From: Bacteroidota bacterium
GTDB lineage: Bacteria > Bacteroidota > Bacteroidia > Chitinophagales > Chitinophagaceae
NCBI GenBank assembly: GCA_023418315.1
Contig: JAEZZY010000007.1
Location: 1-26,660, forward strand
DNA: 26,660 nt
Reading direction: 5' to 3'
Of the stretch, positions 22,338-26,660 are shown in pieces. Under the pieces are notes generated by a model. It saw nothing but the letters and a program-made list of their open reading frames with translations. It was not told the DNA's origin and did no database searches. Position numbers and translations under genes: made by a program. Every line of letters starts with the position of its first letter. Within the stretch, counting starts at the first letter, position 1.

Positions 22338-23129
22338 CTACCATCCGTCGCCGTCCACCATATTTCCCAGTCCGCCTAAAATGCTACCTTCTTCTTTGCG
22401 TTTATAAGTTCCGTAAGCCAAGATGCGGCTTGCCAGGCGGCTGATAGGAAGCGTTTGTATCCATACTGTGCCGGGGCCGCGTAATGTAGCGAAGAAAACA
22501 CCTTCTCCTCCAAACAAGGTGTTTTTAATGCCGCCTACAAATTGAATATCATAGTTCACATTTTTGGTAAAGGCTACGATACATCCGGTATCTACTTTCA
22601 GCAGTTCGCCGGGTTGCAGCTCCCGCCTCGTAACGTGTCCGCCTGCATGTACAAACGCCATTCCATCGCCTTCCACCTTTTCCATAATAAAACCCTCGCC
22701 ACCGAAAAGACCCGTGCCCAGCTTTTTTTGAAATTCAATGCCTATGGAAACGCCTTTAGCGGCGCAAAGAAACGCATCCTTCTGACAGGTGATTTTGCCA
22801 CCCAAGTGATGAAGATCGAGCGGAATGATCTTGCCGGGATAAGGCGAAGCGAAGGACACTCTTTTTTTCATTTGCGATACATTGGTATAGGCAGTCATAA
22901 AAAGGCTTTCGCCTACCAGCATTCGTTTGCCGGCAGAGAGCATTTTCCCTAAAAATCCTTTTTGCTGCTGACTACCATCGCCGAATATCGTTTCCATCTG
23001 GATGCCTTCTTCCATCATCATAAAACTGCCTGCTTCGGCAACCGCCGTTTCGGTAGGGTCCAGTTCTATCTCCACATACTGCATCTCTTCCCCAAAAATC
23101 TTATAGTCTATTTCGTGATTTTGTATCAT
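22338..23129 (-). CDS. AIM24 / TIGR00266 family protein
   Basis: This 263-aa protein of the AIM24-like fold (TIGR00266) is predicted to form a trimer of double-stranded beta prisms. Hallmarks are the opening VEIELDPTETAVAEAGSFMMME, GESLFMTAYTN, PGKIIPLDL, CQKDAFLCAAKGV and FGGEGFIMEKVEGDGMAFVHAGG. It has no signal peptide and a Gly-rich end. The function is unknown in bacteria; the yeast member is mitochondrial. A weak promoter-like TAATTCTG (23148-23155, minus) lies 18 nt before the start. Confidence 0.92.
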   Translation of the reverse strand: MIQNHEIDYKIFGEEMQYVEIELDPTETAVAEAGSFMMMEEGIQMETIFGDGSQQQKGFLGKMLSAGKRMLVGESLFMTAYTNVSQMKKRVSFASPYPGKIIPLDLHHLGGKITCQKDAFLCAAKGVSIGIEFQKKLGTGLFGGEGFIMEKVEGDGMAFVHAGGHVTRRELQPGELLKVDTGCIVAFTKNVNYDIQFVGGIKNTLFGGEGVFFATLRGPGTVWIQTLPISRLASRILAYGTYKRKEEGSILGGLGNMVDGDGW

Positions 23130-23240
23130 AAAGTTTGAACGTTTATACAGAATTAAAATTGTAGAATTATAGGAACATTTCCATCATAATTTTTTGAAAA
23201 AGCCTGCGCGGATAAGCATTCGGTTCCACTACGCCGATTC

Positions 23241-24113
23241 TTAGGCTTGGTATTTCTTTACATAATCATCCACATTGCTGAAAAGAAAATCAGGATATTC
23301 ATCGGCAAATTTCTTTTTTACGAAGCCGCCGATGAGCGGACGTTTGGCGGGTTGGTTCAGTGCTGCGGTGCTCATAGGCAGCAGCTCATAATCCGCATCT
23401 GGAAAATAGCTGAGCACCCGCAGCGCCAGCTCTATACGGTTCATAAAATCGGAGCTACAGATGTGGTAAATACCTTTTTTGCCGTCGCGCAGCAATACAA
23501 ACATGGCGCGGGCTATATCCCAGGCATTGCAGGGCGTGGCGTATTGGTCATAGGGAAGTTTTAGCGTGAGCTTCTGCTTTTTTTGACACTGATCTATGAT
23601 GCGGGCAATAAAATTTTTACCGCGTTCTTCATCTCCATACACATTGGTAATGCGCAACACCAGTGTATGTTCCAGGCTGTTTAGCGCCTGGGTTTCGCCT
23701 TCCAGTTTGTGACGGGCATAGACGCTGAGCGGGTTCACCGGCGCGTCTTCGGTATAAGGACCGTTTACTCCGTCAAATACATAATCGGTAGAGATATACA
23801 CAAAGCGGGCATTACAGTTTTTAGCGAGGCGGATAAGGTTCATCGTGCTTTGAACTGTTTTTTGATAGCTTTCTTCCTCGTGGGTTTCACAATAATCTAC
23901 GTGGGTAAGCGCCCCGCAGTGGACGATCACATCCGGCCGGAAAGCCGCCACGTCAAAATTTTGTTCATCATCCGGCTCAAGGGTATTGTAGTAAACCGTA
24001 TCCGCTGTAGGATAAGAAAAATAAGACCCTTTCACCTCCCAACCTTGTTCGGTAAAATGCTTTAAACAGTTGCTTCCCACTAAACCACTTGCACCGGCAA
24101 TAAATATTTTCAT
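23241..24113 (-). CDS. RmlD-like NAD(P)-dependent sugar reductase (SDR)
   Basis: This 290-aa extended short-chain dehydrogenase resembles dTDP-4-dehydrorhamnose reductase. The Rossmann motif GASGLVG is at 7-13, and STDYVFDG (108-115) is characteristic of RmlD. The catalytic Y132-x-x-x-K136 sits in VYARHKLEGE, and LRITNVYGDE follows. No rmlA, rmlB or rmlC is nearby, so the substrate could be another nucleotide sugar. I chose ATG 24113 because it gives the canonical MKIFIAGASG start and is 22 nt from a promoter box; ATG 24122 would add three residues. Confidence 0.9.
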   Translation of the reverse strand: MKIFIAGASGLVGSNCLKHFTEQGWEVKGSYFSYPTADTVYYNTLEPDDEQNFDVAAFRPDVIVHCGALTHVDYCETHEEESYQKTVQSTMNLIRLAKNCNARFVYISTDYVFDGVNGPYTEDAPVNPLSVYARHKLEGETQALNSLEHTLVLRITNVYGDEERGKNFIARIIDQCQKKQKLTLKLPYDQYATPCNAWDIARAMFVLLRDGKKGIYHICSSDFMNRIELALRVLSYFPDADYELLPMSTAALNQPAKRPLIGGFVKKKFADEYPDFLFSNVDDYVKKYQA

Positions 24114-24135
24114 GCTGAACATTTTGATTTGCAGG

Positions 24136-24143
24136 CTAAGGTA
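24136..24143 (-). promoter_or_regulatory. Putative -7 box for the RmlD-like gene (TACCTTAG)
   Basis: TACCTTAG on the minus strand has one mismatch to TAnnTTTG. It is 22 nt before ATG 24113. Confidence 0.4.
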
Positions 24144-24234
24144 AGCGTGGAGTTTTAAATTTTACAGCCCTTATAGGAGTAGGTTCAAAAACTGGTCTGT
24201 TTTTTGTTTTTCTTATGCTGAAAACAAAAACGCC

Positions 24235-24885
24235 ATGAAACACCGCACTTTTTATTCCCCCATCGCTATGCTGTTCATAGCCGCTCTAATCTTCACCGGC
24301 TGTGTGCGCCGCGATGATTATTACGACCCGGTGCCGCCTCCGCCCACAGGTTATCAATACGAATTTTCAGAGCCGTTTACGAACGATACACGAGGCTGGG
24401 CTTTTGACGATCCTATAGATTCGGCATACGCGTTAGTAACCAACAATGAATATAAGTTTGTGGATTATTCCTATACCGGCGGGTTGCATACGGCTGTAGT
24501 GCCTACTTCTGCGGATGTGGATCATGATTTTCTGGTGCAGACGAGCCTGGAGTCCAACTATGCGATGGCGCTGATATTCGGAGCATCCGGCAATCACTAT
24601 GGTTTCTCATTTTTTATAGACAATGCCGGCTATTTCGCTATCTACAATGAAGGGGGCAACAACCAATCGTTCCAGACATTGCAAGACTGGACGCAAAGTG
24701 CGGTAATACGCGAACAAGGCTATAATGATGTGGAAATAGAGCAACGCAGCGGCAAATGGTATTTTTATATCAACGGCACGCAAGTAGCCACAATGCAGGC
24801 GCACTATATGCCGGGAGATCAGTTTGGATTTATGGTCTTGGCAAATACAACGGGGTATGCCGACTACCTGAATGTGAAATGGTAA
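24235..24885 (+). CDS. LamG-like concanavalin-fold lipoprotein
   Basis: This 216-aa lipoprotein has lipobox FTGC (C23), a short Pro-rich linker (DPVPPPPTG) and a jelly-roll domain. Features of the concanavalin/LamG or DUF1080-type fold are FSEPFTNDTRGWAFDD near the start, GNHYGFSFFIDNAGYFAIY in the middle, YNDVEIEQRSGKWYFYINGT and FGFMVLANTTGYADYLNVKW at the end. No catalytic residues can be named, so sugar or surface binding is the likeliest role. It is transcribed away from the RmlD-like gene. Confidence 0.85.
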   Translation: MKHRTFYSPIAMLFIAALIFTGCVRRDDYYDPVPPPPTGYQYEFSEPFTNDTRGWAFDDPIDSAYALVTNNEYKFVDYSYTGGLHTAVVPTSADVDHDFLVQTSLESNYAMALIFGASGNHYGFSFFIDNAGYFAIYNEGGNNQSFQTLQDWTQSAVIREQGYNDVEIEQRSGKWYFYINGTQVATMQAHYMPGDQFGFMVLANTTGYADYLNVKW

Positions 24886-24959
24886 AACAAAGTTCTAAAT
24901 GAGTTAATCAGCTATAAATGAATAATTTATTAGTCATCTATCAAATTACCGATTCCCCC

Positions 24960-25004
24960 AATTTAAGAAAATTAATTTTTTTAAATTAAAAACTCCTACC
25001 TTTG
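24960..25004 (+). promoter_or_regulatory. Promoter region of the phaE-like gene (TACCTTTG)
   Basis: TACCTTTG at 24997-25004 is an exact TAnnTTTG match. It lies 131 nt before the start, implying a long leader. Just upstream (24960-24987) is an AT-rich imperfect inverted repeat (AATTTAA ... TTAAATT). No -33 TTTG is seen, but the A/T tract may act as an upstream element. Confidence 0.5.
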
Positions 25005-25020
25005 CGCCGCGAAAAGGGGG

Positions 25021-25041
25021 ATGTACGAATTTAATAAATAA
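25021..25041 (+). other. Possible six-codon leader ORF in the phaE-like leader
   Basis: ATG at 25021 opens a mini-frame, MYEFNK and stop, about 95 nt before the main start. AAAAGGGGG directly abuts it, with no spacer, so pairing with 16S rRNA is not properly placed. It may be chance. Confidence 0.25.
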
Positions 25042-25135
25042 ATAACGGTAGCAGAAAAAGATTCACAGCGGAATTGACCGTCCTTTGCAGAGAGCAATTT
25101 TAAACAAAATTTTCCATAAATAAAAACAACTAAAA

Positions 25136-26623
25136 ATGGCTAGCCAAAACAACAAGAATTTCGTGGACACGATGGTAGATACGCAAAAAAAAGCAGTGGA
25201 TACCGTAGTAGAAAACGCAAAAAAATTTGCTAACGGAAATACCTTAGTAAATGAAACGGTGCAAAAAGGTAGCGAATGGTACAAAAACTGGTTGGACAAT
25301 CAAAAAAACATATTTACAAAAGCTTCTGAAAAAGGTAGTAACTTGAATGACCATATTCAAAAAAACACTACCCAAATGAACGAATATTATCAAAACTGGT
25401 TTCAGACCCAAATGAACCAAGCAAAGCAAATGTGGGAAATGAATACCAACTTTTTCCAAAATGCTGTAAACAACGGCAAAACTGCCGCAGCAAGCAACCC
25501 TATGGAAATGTGGAGCAACATGATGACCAACTGGAACAACTGGATGGGCAACATGAATAATACACAAAACTGGTTCAACAACCTGCAACAATGGAACAAT
25601 ATGTTCAGCATGGACAGCTGGAAACAAGCTACCGAAAACTGGAAAGGAATCTTCAACCAATACAGCGAAATCCTGAACAGCAGCTTTGCGAAAATGCAGG
25701 AAAACTTGCAGAACAACACCACGCAAGATGTATATAAAAACATGATGAACGCCACAGAAGGATTCAGCAAATTCTACGAACTGTGGATGCCTATGTGGAA
25801 ATCCATTCAGGAAAAATCATTCAACATGGACGTATATAAACAATGGATGAACCCTGTAGCCTACAAAGAAATCATGGATAAATATTTCGGTTTCATGCCT
25901 GAAACTTCCCGCCAGTATATGCAGCAGGCTACCGATATGTTCCAAAACAACTTCAAGCAAGCTACCCAAAACGGATGGAACAGCTACCAGCAAATGCGCA
26001 ATATGATGGGTAATGTAATGCCGGTCAACAACGCTGAAGTATTCGGCAATCTGCTGAACAGCTACAACGCTTTCTATAACAACATGAATGAAGCCGTAGC
26101 TCCTTTCACTAAAATGATGACACCGAACGCGCAAACAAAAGCATGGAGCGAATGGCAGGACATTTCTAACCGTATCGCCGTGTACAACATCAAAAACGCA
26201 GAACTGCAATATATGATGTACACTCAAGGTGCTAAAGTGATGGATAACCTGGCGCAAAACATCGTGAACAAAATTGAGAAAGGACAGGAAGTAAACAGCA
26301 TGATGGCGCTTTACCAAGAATGGATGAACATCAGCGACAAAACCTTTGTAGAACTGTTTGAAAGCGATACTTACAGCGAACTGATGGCAGAAGTAAGCGC
26401 TATGCAACTGAAGCTGAAAAAAGATATAGAGTTGCAAATGGAAAAGTTTATGACCGGCATTCCCGTAGCTACCCGTAGCGATATGGATGAGCTTTACAAA
26501 ACCATCTACGATCTGAAAAAACAAGTACGTCAAATGGAAAAAATGATGGACTTGCATACGGAAGAAGTAGAAGAAGCACCAGCAAAAACAACCACTGCTA
26601 AAAAAACCACCACAAAGAAATAA
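25136..26623 (+). CDS. phaE: PhaE-like PHA synthase subunit with enlarged Trp/Met/Asn-rich N-terminus
   Basis: This 495-aa protein has a C-terminal part (about 336-470) that resembles PhaE, the accessory subunit of class III polyhydroxyalkanoate synthase. YQEWMNISDKTFVELFES followed by TRSDMDELYKTIYDLKKQV matches the PhaE TRSEVDELH-type end, and the coiled-coil character fits. PhaE binds and activates the catalytic PhaC, which makes storage polyester from hydroxyacyl-CoA on granules. Residues 1-335 are long amphipathic helices very rich in Asn, Gln, Met and Trp (11 Trp between 48 and 169), like phasins that coat granules. The tail is Lys/Thr/Ala-rich (KTTTAKKTTTKK), as in phasins that bind DNA. 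It is longer than the usual PhaE (about 350 aa). A phaC gene should follow outside the window. Confidence 0.72.
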   Translation: MASQNNKNFVDTMVDTQKKAVDTVVENAKKFANGNTLVNETVQKGSEWYKNWLDNQKNIFTKASEKGSNLNDHIQKNTTQMNEYYQNWFQTQMNQAKQMWEMNTNFFQNAVNNGKTAAASNPMEMWSNMMTNWNNWMGNMNNTQNWFNNLQQWNNMFSMDSWKQATENWKGIFNQYSEILNSSFAKMQENLQNNTTQDVYKNMMNATEGFSKFYELWMPMWKSIQEKSFNMDVYKQWMNPVAYKEIMDKYFGFMPETSRQYMQQATDMFQNNFKQATQNGWNSYQQMRNMMGNVMPVNNAEVFGNLLNSYNAFYNNMNEAVAPFTKMMTPNAQTKAWSEWQDISNRIAVYNIKNAELQYMMYTQGAKVMDNLAQNIVNKIEKGQEVNSMMALYQEWMNISDKTFVELFESDTYSELMAEVSAMQLKLKKDIELQMEKFMTGIPVATRSDMDELYKTIYDLKKQVRQMEKMMDLHTEEVEEAPAKTTTAKKTTTKK

Positions 26624-26660
26624 ATTCAAGCATCTTAGTTTTTTAAGCTACGGGTCGCGG

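Noticed and set aside
25817..26629. 270-residue minus-strand frame opposite the phaE-like gene
   Set aside because: It is a shadow: rich in Phe, His, Val and Leu because it is the complement of a Met/Asn/Lys-rich gene, and it has no start signal or family match.

Overview
The window looks like a chromosomal segment of a Bacteroidota bacterium, most likely Chitinophagaceae-like (inference; no 16S is present). Evidence: many start codons sit about 15-26 nt downstream of a TAnnTTTG-type -7 box, the Bacteroidota primary sigma-factor motif. Shine-Dalgarno sequences are mostly absent. Families typical of the phylum are present (DUF6089 and DUF1684 proteins, a DUF4172-type Fic protein, LSAC/FSSC lipoproteins), and there is an rpsU-xerC-hpf cluster. 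No rRNA, tRNA, insertion sequence, prophage or CRISPR array was found.

Layout. Positions 1-2230 form a small accessory patch: about 430 bp without a convincing gene, a self-inhibited class II Fic enzyme, and a very AT-rich orphan lipoprotein. From 2239 to 7360 come housekeeping and envelope genes: purC followed by an NlpC/P60 lipoprotein (minus), then a c-type cytochrome, gmk (TTG start), a DUF6089 outer-membrane protein, fructose-1,6-bisphosphatase and a DUF486 membrane protein (plus). From 7444 to 9306 is a minus-strand marR-pirin-yceI unit in which an almost identical 18-bp operator lies in front of marR and again in front of pirin. Next is the pyrimidine pair pyrR-pyrB (minus).

From 11156 to 17523 are an NTF2-like protein, a Ycf48-like Asp-box propeller lipoprotein, an FkbM methyltransferase whose 3' end overlaps it, a decayed outer-membrane protein gene, lysS, a DUF1684 lipoprotein-like protein, a thiamine-binding MTH1187-family protein and a PQQ-repeat propeller lipoprotein. 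From 17653 to 19241 the minus-strand cluster rpsU-xerC-hpf carries an unusually strong Shine-Dalgarno sequence on rpsU and a perfect 14-bp terminator stem directly before the xerC start. The rest holds pfkA, a delta-9-type fatty-acid desaturase, a DUF445 protein, an unrecognised 103-aa protein, an AIM24-family protein, an RmlD-like reductase, a LamG-like lipoprotein and, at the right edge, a 495-aa Trp/Met/Asn-rich protein whose C-terminus resembles PhaE, the non-catalytic subunit of class III polyhydroxyalkanoate synthase. A PhaC partner would be expected just beyond the window.

The best leads are the duplicated MarR operator, the rpsU translation signal, the enlarged PhaE-like protein with its long leader, and two essential genes (gmk, pyrR) that appear to start with TTG. 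I did not find a clear multi-gene defence or other novel system.
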